The notes beneath the pieces are model-generated. The model searched no databases. It was not told where the DNA came from and worked only from the letters and a program-made list of their open reading frames with translations. From the NCBI RefSeq assembly GCF_004001065.1, contig NZ_BIML01000004.1, positions 248,001-312,000 of the forward strand: a stretch of 64,000 bases of DNA, in the 5' to 3' direction. Of the stretch, positions 45,116-54,456 are shown piece by piece. The position numbers and the translations under genes were made by a program. The DNA comes from Paenibacillus xylaniclasticus (GTDB lineage: Bacteria; Bacillota; Bacilli; Paenibacillales; Paenibacillaceae). How positions within the stretch are numbered: position 1 is the first letter of the stretch; each line of letters starts with the position of its first letter.

Positions 45116-47683
45116 TTGATTCGATTACCGATTGAAGATGTTCTGCCGACACTGCGGCAAACGCTGTCGGAGCGGACGAACGCGGTGTTGGTCGCTTCGC
45201 CGGGCGCAGGCAAGACGACAAGAGTACCGCTGGCGCTGCTGCAGGAAGAATGGCTAAACGGCCGTAAAATCGTCATGCTTGAGCCACGAAGGCTTGCGGC
45301 TAGATCGGCGGCTGCACATATGGCTTCACTGCTTGGCGAGAAAACAGGCGAGACTGTCGGTTATCGTGTCCGGCTTGATACGAAGGTCGGGTCGAGGACG
45401 CGAATCGAGGTCGTAACCGAGGGCGTATTGACGCGGATGCTCCAGTCCGATCCTTCCCTTGAGGAGGTCGGAGCCGTACTGTTCGATGAGTTTCATGAAA
45501 GGCATTTGCATGGCGATCTTGGTCTTGCTTTATGCTTACAAGCGCAAGCGCTGCTGCGGGAAGATTTGCGGCTGCTTGTCATGTCAGCGACGCTTGAGGC
45601 AGCTCCGGTGGCCAAGCTGCTCAACGATGCGCCGGTTATTGAGAGCGGCGGCAGAGCTTATCCGGTTGAGACGATATATGCGGACAAGCCGGCTAGGTTC
45701 ATGAGTCCTGTGGCGGCTAAGGGCCCGGATCCGATTGAGGAGAGAACTGCTCGGGCAGTGATATCGGCGCTTGCACAGCATGAGGGGGATTTGCTTGTAT
45801 TTCTGCCCGGCATGCGGGAAATGCGCAGGGTGGAAGGGCTGCTTCGCCAGCAGGGCGTAGGCGGAACGGACGGTGTTCGCATCGCATTGCTTCATGGCAG
45901 CATGCCGCTGGAAGAGCAGGGGCACTCGATTGAGCCATGCAGGATGGGCGAACGCAAAATTGTGCTCGCAACGTCGATCGCGGAGTCATCGCTGACTGTT
46001 GAAGGGGTTCGAGTCGTCATCGACAGCGGGCTGATGCGGGTGCCGAGGTTCTCGCCGCGCACGGGGATGACGAGGTTGGAGACGGTGCCTGTCAGCGCAC
46101 CTTCGGCCGATCAGCGGTGCGGCCGCGCCGGCCGTACGGCGCCGGGGGTATGCTACCGGCTGTGGACGGAGGAAGAGCAGCGCATGCTTGCGCCGCGTAA
46201 TATACCGGAGCTGCTCGAGGCGGATTTGGCGCCGCTGGCGCTTGAGCTTGCAGCGTGGGGCGTTCGCGAGCCGGGCGAGCTGTCGTGGCTCGACGAGCCG
46301 CCAGCCGGCGCATACGCCAGCGCATGCGAGCTGCTGCAGCAGCTCGGCGCGCTTGATGCCGAGCGGCGGCTGACGCCGCTCGGACAGCGAATGGCTGCGC
46401 TCGGCGCTCAGCCGAGGCTCGCGCGCATGCTGCTCGCCGCCGCCGCGCTCGGCCCTGCCGCGGCGGACATCGCATGTGAGCTGGCCGCACTGCTTAGCGG
46501 CCGCGATCCGCTGCGCGGCGAACGCAGCGCCGACATTGCGCTGCGACTGCGGGCGCTGCGCGAGCTTCGGCGCAGCAGCGCGCATGCGCAGCCGCCTGCG
46601 GCGGCAGGCGGCGGTGGCCTCGATGAGGCCGCCGCACGCCAAGCGCTCGCGGAAGCGCGCCAATGGCAGCGCGCGCTCGCGGAGTATGCTGCCGCCGGCT
46701 CCGCCTCGATGGCGGCAAAGCTGCCGTCGCCGGGGGCGCTGCTCGCCTACGCGTATCCAGATCGCGTGGCGCAACGGCGCAGCGACGGCCGCTTTCTGCT
46801 CGCCAGCGGAAGAGGCGCTGTACTGCAGCCGCTGCAGCCGCTCTCTCAATCCCCTTATATCTCGGCTTGCGAGATGGAGGATGGCGACGGCGAGAGCCGC
46901 ATCGTTCTTGCTGCTGATTTAGAGGAGAGCGAGCTGCTTGCATATCATGGAGACCGGATAGTAGACACCACGTCCGTCGTCTGGGACCGTACGGCACAAG
47001 CAGTGCGTGCCCGGAGGCGGACGATGTTCGGTGCCCTCATTCTAAAGGAGGAGCAGACAGCGAATCCGGATGCGGACCAGGTGGCAGCTGCGCTTCTCGA
47101 AGGCATTCGGGCAGAAGGGCTAAGCATGCTGCCTTGGAACAAGCAGGCGGGACAGCTGCGTCATCGGATGGAGCTCATGCGTAAATACGAGCCTCAGCTG
47201 CCCGACCTGTCGGACTCAACGCTGCTCGCCACGCTAGAGTCGTGGCTGGCGCCGCATTTGACCGGTATTCGCAGCCGCGACGGATTGCAGAAGCTCAATA
47301 TGATGAACGTATTGGAAACGATGATTACGTGGAATGACAAGCAGCGGCTAGATGAGCTGATGCCGACGCATATCACTGTGCCGAGCGGCTCTCGTATCCC
47401 GGTTGATTATTCGAACCCGGAGCAGCCGGTGCTGGCCGTTCGTCTACAGGAGTTGTTCGGATTGCGAGAGACACCGCGCATCGCGAACGGGAAATTGCCT
47501 TTGACAATGCATCTGCTGTCACCGGCGCAGCGGCCAGTGCAGGTGACGCAAGATTTGGCCAGCTTTTGGCGGGAGACATATTTCGAGGTGAAGAAAGAGC
47601 TAAAGGTACGCTATCCGAAGCATTACTGGCCGGACGACCCGCTTACCGCTCTCCCTACCAGCCGTGTGCGGCCAAAATCGTAG
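45116..47683 (+). CDS. hrpB: ATP-dependent helicase HrpB
   Basis: DEAH-type RNA helicase-like protein of 855 aa. Walker A SPGAGKTTRVPLALL near 30, DEFHER (DExH), SAT, helicase motif VI QRCGRAGRTAPG, HA2-type region, and the HrpB C-terminal domain ending in RYPKHYWPDDP. Function in cells unclear across the family. TTG start behind GAAGGAAGGGG. The central part (about 46090-46830) is strikingly GC-rich and Ala/Arg-rich compared with both ends; see findings. HrpB is mostly proteobacterial, but Paenibacillus-type genomes carry it. Confidence 0.93.
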   Translation: MIRLPIEDVLPTLRQTLSERTNAVLVASPGAGKTTRVPLALLQEEWLNGRKIVMLEPRRLAARSAAAHMASLLGEKTGETVGYRVRLDTKVGSRTRIEVVTEGVLTRMLQSDPSLEEVGAVLFDEFHERHLHGDLGLALCLQAQALLREDLRLLVMSATLEAAPVAKLLNDAPVIESGGRAYPVETIYADKPARFMSPVAAKGPDPIEERTARAVISALAQHEGDLLVFLPGMREMRRVEGLLRQQGVGGTDGVRIALLHGSMPLEEQGHSIEPCRMGERKIVLATSIAESSLTVEGVRVVIDSGLMRVPRFSPRTGMTRLETVPVSAPSADQRCGRAGRTAPGVCYRLWTEEEQRMLAPRNIPELLEADLAPLALELAAWGVREPGELSWLDEPPAGAYASACELLQQLGALDAERRLTPLGQRMAALGAQPRLARMLLAAAALGPAAADIACELAALLSGRDPLRGERSADIALRLRALRELRRSSAHAQPPAAAGGGGLDEAAARQALAEARQWQRALAEYAAAGSASMAAKLPSPGALLAYAYPDRVAQRRSDGRFLLASGRGAVLQPLQPLSQSPYISACEMEDGDGESRIVLAADLEESELLAYHGDRIVDTTSVVWDRTAQAVRARRRTMFGALILKEEQTANPDADQVAAALLEGIRAEGLSMLPWNKQAGQLRHRMELMRKYEPQLPDLSDSTLLATLESWLAPHLTGIRSRDGLQKLNMMNVLETMITWNDKQRLDELMPTHITVPSGSRIPVDYSNPEQPVLAVRLQELFGLRETPRIANGKLPLTMHLLSPAQRPVQVTQDLASFWRETYFEVKKELKVRYPKHYWPDDPLTALPTSRVRPKS

Positions 47684-47702
47684 GGAGTGCGAGCCTTAAC
47701 GT

Positions 47703-48398
47703 CTAAGCCTGCAGCAGCACCAGATTTGCGGCGAGAGCCGCATAGATGAGCGCCTCGATCCAAGCGAGGCGCTTGTTCCACTTCTCCGACCTGCGCGAAA
47801 CCGCTTCTCCGAGTTTGCCTGCAGCTAGCGATGCGATCGAGAAAATAACGATGGCTTGGACGATGAACAGCATGCCTAGCTGGATCATTTGAAGCGGTAC
47901 GCTTCCGCGGTCGGTGGAGACGAACTGCGGGAGAAGTGCTAGGAAGAAGAGCGACACTTTCGGATTGAGCACACTCATCCAGATGCCACGACGGTACAGC
48001 ATACCCGGTGTCAGGTCGTCGTTCTGACGGCTATTCGTTGACTCCGCCTGTGCGTCTGCTTCATGAAGCATTGGATCTGTGCCAGTGTCATTCGTATTGG
48101 ACTGGGAGACGCGGCGTCTAGGCCACGTTTTCCATGCCAAATAGAGCAAATAAGCGGCGCCCAGCCATTTGACGATGGCGAAAGCGGCCGGAGAGGATAA
48201 CACAACAGCTGACACGCCAAGTGCGGCCAGCGACGTATGAACGAGCAGGCCGGTACATAAGCCAAGTGCGACGAGGATGCCGCTTCGTGCTGATCGGCTC
48301 ATGCTTTGGGCGATGACGAACAGAATGTCTGGTCCTGGCATAACCGTTAGTGCGGCAGCAACTCCGATAAAGGTTAAAGCGGTATGTAAAGTAAGCAT
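47703..48398 (-). CDS. LysE family amino acid exporter
   Basis: LysE/RhtB-type translocator, 231 aa, about six membrane helices. N-terminal VMPGPDILFVIAQSMSRSARSGILVALGLCTG is the family signature; a charged, poorly conserved loop at 120-150 (SQSNTNDTGTDPM...) separates the halves. ATG at 48398 has GGAGG 8 bases upstream (reading left); the ORF extends 5 codons further without support. Substrate unknown. Confidence 0.9.
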   Translation of the reverse strand: MLTLHTALTFIGVAAALTVMPGPDILFVIAQSMSRSARSGILVALGLCTGLLVHTSLAALGVSAVVLSSPAAFAIVKWLGAAYLLYLAWKTWPRRRVSQSNTNDTGTDPMLHEADAQAESTNSRQNDDLTPGMLYRRGIWMSVLNPKVSLFFLALLPQFVSTDRGSVPLQMIQLGMLFIVQAIVIFSIASLAAGKLGEAVSRRSEKWNKRLAWIEALIYAALAANLVLLQA

Positions 48399-48501
48399 AT
48401 GAAAGTCCTCCATAATAAGGTACAGGCTGTTGATGGTATATAATCAAGTCTACAATTGTTTTACGTGAGGTGGCTAGTATAGCCAAAGGAGTGTATATAT
48501 C

Positions 48502-48792
48502 ATGACAATCGTCGTATTGGTCTATTATATCGCGGTAAATATCATTCTATGGGGAATGATGAAATTCGACAAGGAGCAGGCGCGCCGTCACGGACGCCGC
48601 ATCCCGGAGCGAAGGCTGCTTTCGATCGGCTTGATCGGCGGTGCATTCGGCGGCATTGCCGCGATGCGAGCGTACCGCCATAAGACAAAGTATGCCACAT
48701 TCGCCCTCGGCTTCCCTGTTATGGCACTGCTTCATGCTTTGTTGATCTGCAGCCTGTTTGGGGCAGATTGGCTTGGAATGTTGGGCAAATAA
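48502..48792 (+). CDS. DUF1294 membrane protein
   Basis: 96 aa, three hydrophobic segments, with the DUF1294 pattern FDKEQARRHGRRIPERRLLSIGLIGGAFGG and RHKTKYATF. Function unknown. RBS CAAAGGAGTG. Divergent from the LysE exporter. Confidence 0.88.
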   Translation: MTIVVLVYYIAVNIILWGMMKFDKEQARRHGRRIPERRLLSIGLIGGAFGGIAAMRAYRHKTKYATFALGFPVMALLHALLICSLFGADWLGMLGK

Positions 48793-48840
48793 GTTAGGAA
48801 GCATCGTTCTAAAGAGGCCCATTATTATCCTTTTAGGTTA

Positions 48841-48869
48841 TTGACTTCATACGAAGCGAGTGGTACTCT
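48841..48869 (+). promoter_or_regulatory. Possible promoter upstream of HelD-like gene
   Basis: TTGACT (48841-48846), 17-base spacer, TACTCT (48864-48869). It would give a leader of about 200 bases; in the gene-free 48793-49082 stretch I see nothing else convincing. Confidence 0.35.
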
Positions 48870-49082
48870 AATATTCCTTTTTCGAATCGGTGTCCGTTTT
48901 GCCCTGACGAGGGCTTAGGCGATGGGAAGAGATCGAGATGGTCATATCGCCGTTATGCAGCCGCTTGCAGCAGTAGCCGCTACCTTTGCTTTACCTCTAC
49001 ATGTACATGCAATGCTCGAAACAGACTACCGGAACGAATTCTATCCCTGCGGCAGCAAGCCGCAGCTTTACAGGAGGATTCC

Positions 49083-51173
49083 ATGGCGGAAACAGCGTTA
49101 CAAGAGGAGGAAGGTCGGCTGCAGCGCACGCTTGCGCAGATCGATCAAATGTTGAGCGGCATCGGGCCGCGATATACGGGTAACGATTATACCGAGCAAG
49201 TGCTGGATATGCAGCGGGAGGAACGGAAGCAAAAGCTGCAAATCGCCGCGAGGGAGCCGTATTTCGGCCGAATCGATTATAAGACGGAGCAAGATCCGGA
49301 GCCGAAGCAGCTTTATATTGGCAAGGCTGGCGTTGGCAGCGATGAGGGCGGCGATCCGCTCGTTATCGATTGGCGCGCACCGGTGGCCAGCTTGTTTTAT
49401 TCGTTCACCGGCGGCGACGGCCCTGCATCTTACGAATCACCTGAAGGTGAAGTAACCGGCGATGTGTTCTTAAAACGGAACATTCTGGTGCGACAGCGCG
49501 AGCTCATCAGGGTCGTCGACAGCTATGTGCGCGGAGAAGATAACGTTGGAGCGGCCGATGAGTTTCTGCTGTATCGTCTGGGCGAATCGAAGGACAATAA
49601 GCTCCGCGATATCGTCTCGACGATTCAGGAGGAGCAGGACAATATTATTCGTGCAGAGCGTTATAAAGCGCTGTTCATCCAAGGGGTTGCCGGCTCGGGC
49701 AAAACGACAGTCGCCCTACATAGACTCGCGTTCCTGTTGTATCATTACGAAGGCCGGATTGCAGCGAACCGGATGATCATATTTGCGCCGAATACGATGT
49801 TTCTTGACTATATTTCAGGCGTTCTGCCGGAGCTCGGTGTTGGCGATATTGCGCAGACGACGTTCGCGGACTGGTCGCTCGAGCTGCTTCAGCACGAGGT
49901 GTCGCTTATAAGCTCGGCTGATACGCTGGAATATTGGTTCGAAGAGCGCCGTACCCAGGAGGAACGCGATGATGCGTCAGGACGCTGGAAAGGACGTGCC
50001 GCGTTCCGAGCGCTGCTGGATGAGAAGCTGGCTGAGCTGGAAAGCAAGCTTGTGCCGGATATTCCTTTTGAGCCGTATCCAGGCATGACGCTGAAGCCGG
50101 AGCAAATCCGTCAGTGGCTGACGACCGATTACGGTGACGAGCCGCTTATGAAGCGGCGTGAGCGGCTCGTTAGCCGCGTGAAGCGCTGGATGGAGTCGGA
50201 ATGGAAAGATCGGCGCATAGCGGATAAGACCGCGAAATCGAAGGCGAATACGAAGCTTAATGCCTATGTGAAGAAGATGGCGTCTGTCACCGCTCCGCAG
50301 CTGTACCGAACTTTGTTTGATCCGAAGACGGCTCACCCGGACGTGCCGAAGCCGATTGCGAAGCGAACGGTGCAGCAGCTGAAGGCTGGCGTAATCGATC
50401 CCGAGGATTTGGCGCCGCTCGTCTATTTGCATATTCAACTGTATGGGCTTGGCACGTCACCGTTCGACCATATTGTCATCGATGAGGCGCAGGATTACTC
50501 ACCAATGCAGCTGGAAGCGCTGAAGCTGTGCCAGCGCATTCCGTCGTTAACCGTGCTTGGCGACCTGCAGCAGGGGATTCATGATTATGCTGGCATTCGC
50601 CGCTGGGACGAGCAGATGGAGCTGTTCGATTCGGCCAGCCTCGGTTATTACGAGCTCGATCGCAGCTACCGGTCGACAATGGAAATCATCGAGTTCGCGA
50701 ACCGTGTACTCGCCGGTATGGATGGCGGTGTGAAGCCAGCTGTACCGGTATTCCGCAGCGGCGAGCCGGTTGATCTGATTTCATGTCAGCCGGACAACTG
50801 GGAGGAGGAGCTTCTGGCACGCGTACTAGGGCTGTTAAAGCAGGGGATCTACCAGACGGTTGCTGTAATCGGCAGAACGGCGGCAGAATGCGAACAGGTA
50901 CATGCTCTGCTGAAGCAAGCTGGGCTTGAGCCTTCACTCGTTCAAAGCAAAGAGCCGGCCTATCAAGGGGGACTTACAGTCGTGCCCGTGTATCTGTCCA
51001 AAGGACTGGAATTCGACGCCGTCATTCTCTCGAATGCCGGAACGGATGCTTACGGCGAGCTGGATGCTAAGCTGCTGTATGTTGGCTGCACCCGTGCGCT
51101 GCATAAGCTCATCTTGCTGCATCAGGGAGCGCTGACTTCGCTTGTTCAGCCGCCTGCTAGCCTGGAAAGCTAA
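49083..51173 (+). CDS. HelD-like UvrD/SF1 helicase, short paralogue
   Basis: 696-aa superfamily 1 ATPase of the HelD class, which in B. subtilis removes stalled RNA polymerase from nucleic acid. N-terminal coiled arm, then REPYFGRIDY...YIGKAGV...VIDWRAPVASLFY (HelD hallmark), Walker A GVAGSGKTT, DEAQDYSPMQ (Walker B), LGDLQQGIHDYAGI, DRSYRSTMEI and YVGCTRALHKLIL. About 100 residues shorter than the 59059 paralogue and B. subtilis HelD, mostly in the N-terminal arm. ATG follows CAGGAGGA. Confidence 0.88.
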   Translation: MAETALQEEEGRLQRTLAQIDQMLSGIGPRYTGNDYTEQVLDMQREERKQKLQIAAREPYFGRIDYKTEQDPEPKQLYIGKAGVGSDEGGDPLVIDWRAPVASLFYSFTGGDGPASYESPEGEVTGDVFLKRNILVRQRELIRVVDSYVRGEDNVGAADEFLLYRLGESKDNKLRDIVSTIQEEQDNIIRAERYKALFIQGVAGSGKTTVALHRLAFLLYHYEGRIAANRMIIFAPNTMFLDYISGVLPELGVGDIAQTTFADWSLELLQHEVSLISSADTLEYWFEERRTQEERDDASGRWKGRAAFRALLDEKLAELESKLVPDIPFEPYPGMTLKPEQIRQWLTTDYGDEPLMKRRERLVSRVKRWMESEWKDRRIADKTAKSKANTKLNAYVKKMASVTAPQLYRTLFDPKTAHPDVPKPIAKRTVQQLKAGVIDPEDLAPLVYLHIQLYGLGTSPFDHIVIDEAQDYSPMQLEALKLCQRIPSLTVLGDLQQGIHDYAGIRRWDEQMELFDSASLGYYELDRSYRSTMEIIEFANRVLAGMDGGVKPAVPVFRSGEPVDLISCQPDNWEEELLARVLGLLKQGIYQTVAVIGRTAAECEQVHALLKQAGLEPSLVQSKEPAYQGGLTVVPVYLSKGLEFDAVILSNAGTDAYGELDAKLLYVGCTRALHKLILLHQGALTSLVQPPASLES

Positions 51174-51198
51174 CGCTGGATTTATACATGATCGACAA

Positions 51199-51240
51199 GC
51201 GCGCAGACGAGGGAGCTAATGCCTTATGCGCGCGTTTTTT
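51199..51240 (+). terminator. Terminator after HelD-like gene
   Basis: GCGCGCA / TGCGCGC stem with six T downstream. Confidence 0.78.
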
Positions 51241-51290
51241 GTTAATTGTGTGATAGGAAGTCTCCGACGTGGAATTAGCATGTTGATTGA

Positions 51291-51324
51291 TGTATCGTTA
51301 TTAATTAGAACAGTAATCGATACA
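51291..51324 (+). promoter_or_regulatory. Operator-like repeat upstream of nos
   Basis: TGTATCG (51291-51297) and CGATACA (51318-51324) form a perfect inverted repeat with 20-base gap, 28 bases before the nos start. The intervening ATTA/TAAT bases partly extend it. Confidence 0.45.
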
Positions 51325-51352
51325 TAAGATGAATCGGGGGCACAACATTCAG

Positions 51353-52462
51353 ATGACAAGTCGAACGACCATAGCAGAGCAAAAGCTCGCCAGTTCAGCC
51401 GAGGCGTTCATCCGTCAATGCTATAGCGAGCTTGCACTTAGCGAACAGGAAACGATGCGAAGAATTGCTGAAGTCCGGGAACAAATTCGGCTGACCGGTA
51501 CATACCGTCACACCGGGGAGGAGCTGAAGCATGGCGCCCGAATGGCTTGGCGCAACAGCAACCGCTGTATCGGCCGGCTGTTCTGGCAATCGCTCACCGT
51601 ATTTGATGCACGCCATGCTCTCTCGGCAGACGAGTATTCGGAAGCGGTGTTCCGACATATCGGCTATGCGACAAACGGCGGCAAAATTAGACCAGCAATA
51701 ACCGTGTTCTCGCCAGAGCGCAAGCTGCGCATTTGGAACCATCAGCTCATTCGGTATGCTGGTTATGAGCAGCCGGATGGCACGATGATCGGAGATTCTC
51801 ACTCGGCCGCATTCACACAAGTGTGCAAGCGGTATGGCTGGCAGCCTCAGCCGTCTCCGTCTCCATTCGACGTACTTCCGCTTGTTATCGGCGAACCAGG
51901 CGGGACGCCTAAGCTTTATCCTTTGCCTCGCGAGCTCGTGCTGGAGGTGCCGCTCGTTCATCCAGAGAAGGAGAGGTTCGCCGAGCTTGGCCTTCGCTGG
52001 TACGCCGTTCCGTTCATTGCGGATATGGCGCTCGTCATAGGTGGCATTCGATACAGCTGCGCACCTTTCAACGGCTGGTATATGGGCACGGAGATTGGAG
52101 CACGCAATCTGGCGGACGAGCACCGGTACAACATGCTGCGTCCAGTAGCTAAGCTATTCGGCCTTGACCTGTCGACTAACACATCGCTGTGGAAAGACCG
52201 GGCGCTCATTGAGCTGAATACGGCTGTCCTCTATTCGTATAAGCGGGCAGGAGTAAGCATCGTCGACCATCATACGGCCGCGGAGCAGTTCGCTACGTTC
52301 GAGAAGCAGGAGCGGCAGGCGGGGCGTGGCATCACAGGCCGCTGGTCGTGGCTTATTCCGCCGATGTCTCCGTCGACGACGGCGATTTGGCATCGCGGCT
52401 TCGACAATACGGAGTATGATCCGAATTTCGTTCATCAGCAGCCATCTTACGAGGTTCCATAA
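51353..52462 (+). CDS. nos: Nitric oxide synthase oxygenase
   Basis: Bacterial NOS, 369 aa, heme-tetrahydrobiopterin oxygenase domain only; it oxidises arginine to citrulline and NO using electrons from separate reductases. Heme-thiolate Cys in AWRNSNRCIGRLFW, arginine-site PFNGWYMGTEIGARNLAD with the conserved Glu, and C-terminal RWSWLIPPMSPSTT. In Bacillus it protects against oxidative stress and antibiotics. ATG 51353 is taken because homologues begin close to this residue; ATG 51329 lacks a ribosome site. Confidence 0.95.
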   Translation: MTSRTTIAEQKLASSAEAFIRQCYSELALSEQETMRRIAEVREQIRLTGTYRHTGEELKHGARMAWRNSNRCIGRLFWQSLTVFDARHALSADEYSEAVFRHIGYATNGGKIRPAITVFSPERKLRIWNHQLIRYAGYEQPDGTMIGDSHSAAFTQVCKRYGWQPQPSPSPFDVLPLVIGEPGGTPKLYPLPRELVLEVPLVHPEKERFAELGLRWYAVPFIADMALVIGGIRYSCAPFNGWYMGTEIGARNLADEHRYNMLRPVAKLFGLDLSTNTSLWKDRALIELNTAVLYSYKRAGVSIVDHHTAAEQFATFEKQERQAGRGITGRWSWLIPPMSPSTTAIWHRGFDNTEYDPNFVHQQPSYEVP

Positions 52463-52581
52463 ACCTTAGAGTAGCTGTATGTTCATCGTGCGCAGATGAA
52501 GAGGACTATGATATTCTATATAGGAAAGTAATGGCCGATTGGCCGAAGCTGCTGTGTGGTAAGAGGAAAGGGGACACTTTC

Positions 52582-52941
52582 GTGGACAAGCTGTTTTTTA
52601 TTGAGATTGGCATGGGAGCCGATCTGCATGGACAGAACGTGACGAAGGCGGCGATCCGTGCCGTTCAGAATGCGATCCATCATAATTCGATGCCGGGCTT
52701 GCGCTCGGTGCTTCCCGACGGAACGCTGGACAATATGAAGGTACGGGTTCGGTTAGCGGTTCCTTGCGATCGGGATAAGCTGGACATCGAAGCCGTTAAG
52801 AAGGTACTGCCATACGGACAAGTGACGGTAGAGGTGATCGACGGAGGTATGCTGACGACAAGCGGCGTCGTGCTTCCGGATAAGGATGATAAGAATGATC
52901 TCATTTATATCGTGAATGCTGCGGTGGAAGTCGGCTATTAA
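52582..52941 (+). CDS. Lin0512 family protein
   Basis: 119-aa protein of the Lin0512 family (KLFFIEIGMGADLHGQNVTKAAIRAVQNAIHHNSMPGL; VAVP/LAVPCDRDKLD). Function unknown. The GTG at 52582 is 7 bases behind GAGGAAAGGGG and gives the usual N-terminus; codons upstream lack support. No signal peptide. No clear operon partner: nos lies upstream on the same strand with 119 bases between. Confidence 0.85.
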   Translation: MDKLFFIEIGMGADLHGQNVTKAAIRAVQNAIHHNSMPGLRSVLPDGTLDNMKVRVRLAVPCDRDKLDIEAVKKVLPYGQVTVEVIDGGMLTTSGVVLPDKDDKNDLIYIVNAAVEVGY

Positions 52942-52952
52942 TCTTGCTTTGT

Positions 52953-52982
52953 TTGAATCTGCATGTCCAATACAGGTATAAT
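52953..52982 (+). promoter_or_regulatory. Promoter of CNNM/CBS protein gene
   Basis: TTGAAT (52953-52958), 18-base spacer, perfect TATAAT (52977-52982), 54 bases before the start at 53037. Confidence 0.6.
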
Positions 52983-53036
52983 AAACCAAAATGGACTTAT
53001 CATCGTTGATAATGGCAGAGGAGAGAACGAAACATC

Positions 53037-54344
53037 ATGGGGCTGAAGATATCGTTAGTCGCGGTGCTGATCATACTAACCGCATTTTTTGTGGCAGCTG
53101 AATTCGCATTGGTGAAGCTGAGGTCGAGCCGGGTTGAGCAGATGGTAGCAGAAGGGTATAAGAATGCGAAAGCTGTGAAGACGGTCACTTCGCATTTGGA
53201 TGACTACTTGTCGGCTTGCCAGCTCGGTATTACGATTACAGCGCTTGGACTTGGCTGGCTAGGGGAGCCAACCGTCGAGGAGCTGCTGCATCCGATGTTC
53301 CATGCGATCCATATGTCGGACAGTATGAGCACATTCCTGTCATTCATTATTGCGTTCGTCGTTGTTACTTATTTGCACGTCGTTCTGGGCGAGCTTGCGC
53401 CGAAATCGATCGCGATCCAGCAAGCGGAACGGATCAGCCAGTTCACTGCACCATTTCTGATCTGGTTTCACAAGGTGATGTATCCATTCATCTGGGTGCT
53501 TAACGGCTCTGCGAGACTGTTTATTCGGGCATTCGGCTTCCGCGCCGTGTCTGAGCATGAGGAAGCGCCTTCGGAGGAAGAGCTTCGTGTTATTTTGTCC
53601 GAGAGCTATGAGAGCGGCAAAATTAACAATACTGAATTCGGCTACGTGAATCGAATTTTTCGATTCGACGATTTGCTAGCGCGAGAGATTATGGTTCCCC
53701 GTACCGATATGATTTGCCTTTATGCAGACAAGACGCTGGAGGAGAATCTGGAAATCATTAAGCGCGAGCAGTATACGAGGTTTCCCGTCGCGCTCGGAAG
53801 TAAGGATAATCTCGTAGGCTTTATGAATACGAAGCAGTTCTTCCTTGCATATGCGGACAATCCGAAGCATGAGTTCAAGAAGCTGCTGCACCCGATCATG
53901 ACCGTGCCTGAGGCGATGCCGATTAAGCATCTCCTTCGCAAAATGCAGACCGAAGGCGTACATCTGGCCGCGCTGCTGGACGAATACGGCGGTACGTCGG
54001 GCATTATTACGATCGAGGATATACTGGAGGAGATCGTCGGAGAAATTCGTGACGAATTCGACCAGGATGAGCAGAAGGAAATACAGGTTGATCAGACGAA
54101 CCGATATGTGGTGGACGGGAAAGTACTTATTCGAACGATTAACAAAATGCTTGGTACTGAACTGTCCAGCGAGGATGTTGACACGATTGGCGGTTGGATG
54201 TGGTCGAACAATCCGGATATCGTCATCGGCGATCAGATCATCATTGACGGATATACGTTTACAGTAATGGAGCAGGAGAACAATCGAATCCGCAAAATCG
54301 AAATCGTAAAGCGGAGCGAGGGAGTAGAGGCTCTTAGTACATAG
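53037..54344 (+). CDS. Hemolysin/CNNM family protein with CBS domains
   Basis: 435 aa: N-terminal CNNM (DUF21) membrane domain (1-about 190), two CBS domains (about 205-330; REIMVPRTDMICLY, VHLAALLDEYGGTSGIITIEDILEEIVGEI), and C-terminal CorC/HlyC transporter-associated domain. B. subtilis relatives (YhdP, YugS, MpfA) export Mg2+ or give magnesium tolerance. Own promoter; monocistronic. The hemolysin name is historical only. Confidence 0.92.
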   Translation: MGLKISLVAVLIILTAFFVAAEFALVKLRSSRVEQMVAEGYKNAKAVKTVTSHLDDYLSACQLGITITALGLGWLGEPTVEELLHPMFHAIHMSDSMSTFLSFIIAFVVVTYLHVVLGELAPKSIAIQQAERISQFTAPFLIWFHKVMYPFIWVLNGSARLFIRAFGFRAVSEHEEAPSEEELRVILSESYESGKINNTEFGYVNRIFRFDDLLAREIMVPRTDMICLYADKTLEENLEIIKREQYTRFPVALGSKDNLVGFMNTKQFFLAYADNPKHEFKKLLHPIMTVPEAMPIKHLLRKMQTEGVHLAALLDEYGGTSGIITIEDILEEIVGEIRDEFDQDEQKEIQVDQTNRYVVDGKVLIRTINKMLGTELSSEDVDTIGGWMWSNNPDIVIGDQIIIDGYTFTVMEQENNRIRKIEIVKRSEGVEALST

Positions 54345-54456
54345 CATGCTGGGCATTGAACTTACCTCTAACTAGAAGCCGCAAGTCTTTCGGAAGCATT
54401 CATTTATAGTTTGATTGAAGATCTCGGCCGGAGCGGGATCGATTAGGAGGATTCAA

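Noticed and set aside
46092-46997. Several Arg/Ala-rich open frames on both strands inside hrpB
   Set aside because: Caused by the GC-rich core that lacks stop codons; helicase frame is continuous and conserved.
48922-49155. 77-aa frame upstream of the HelD-like gene
   Set aside because: Overlaps helD start in another frame, no ribosome site, low-complexity end.
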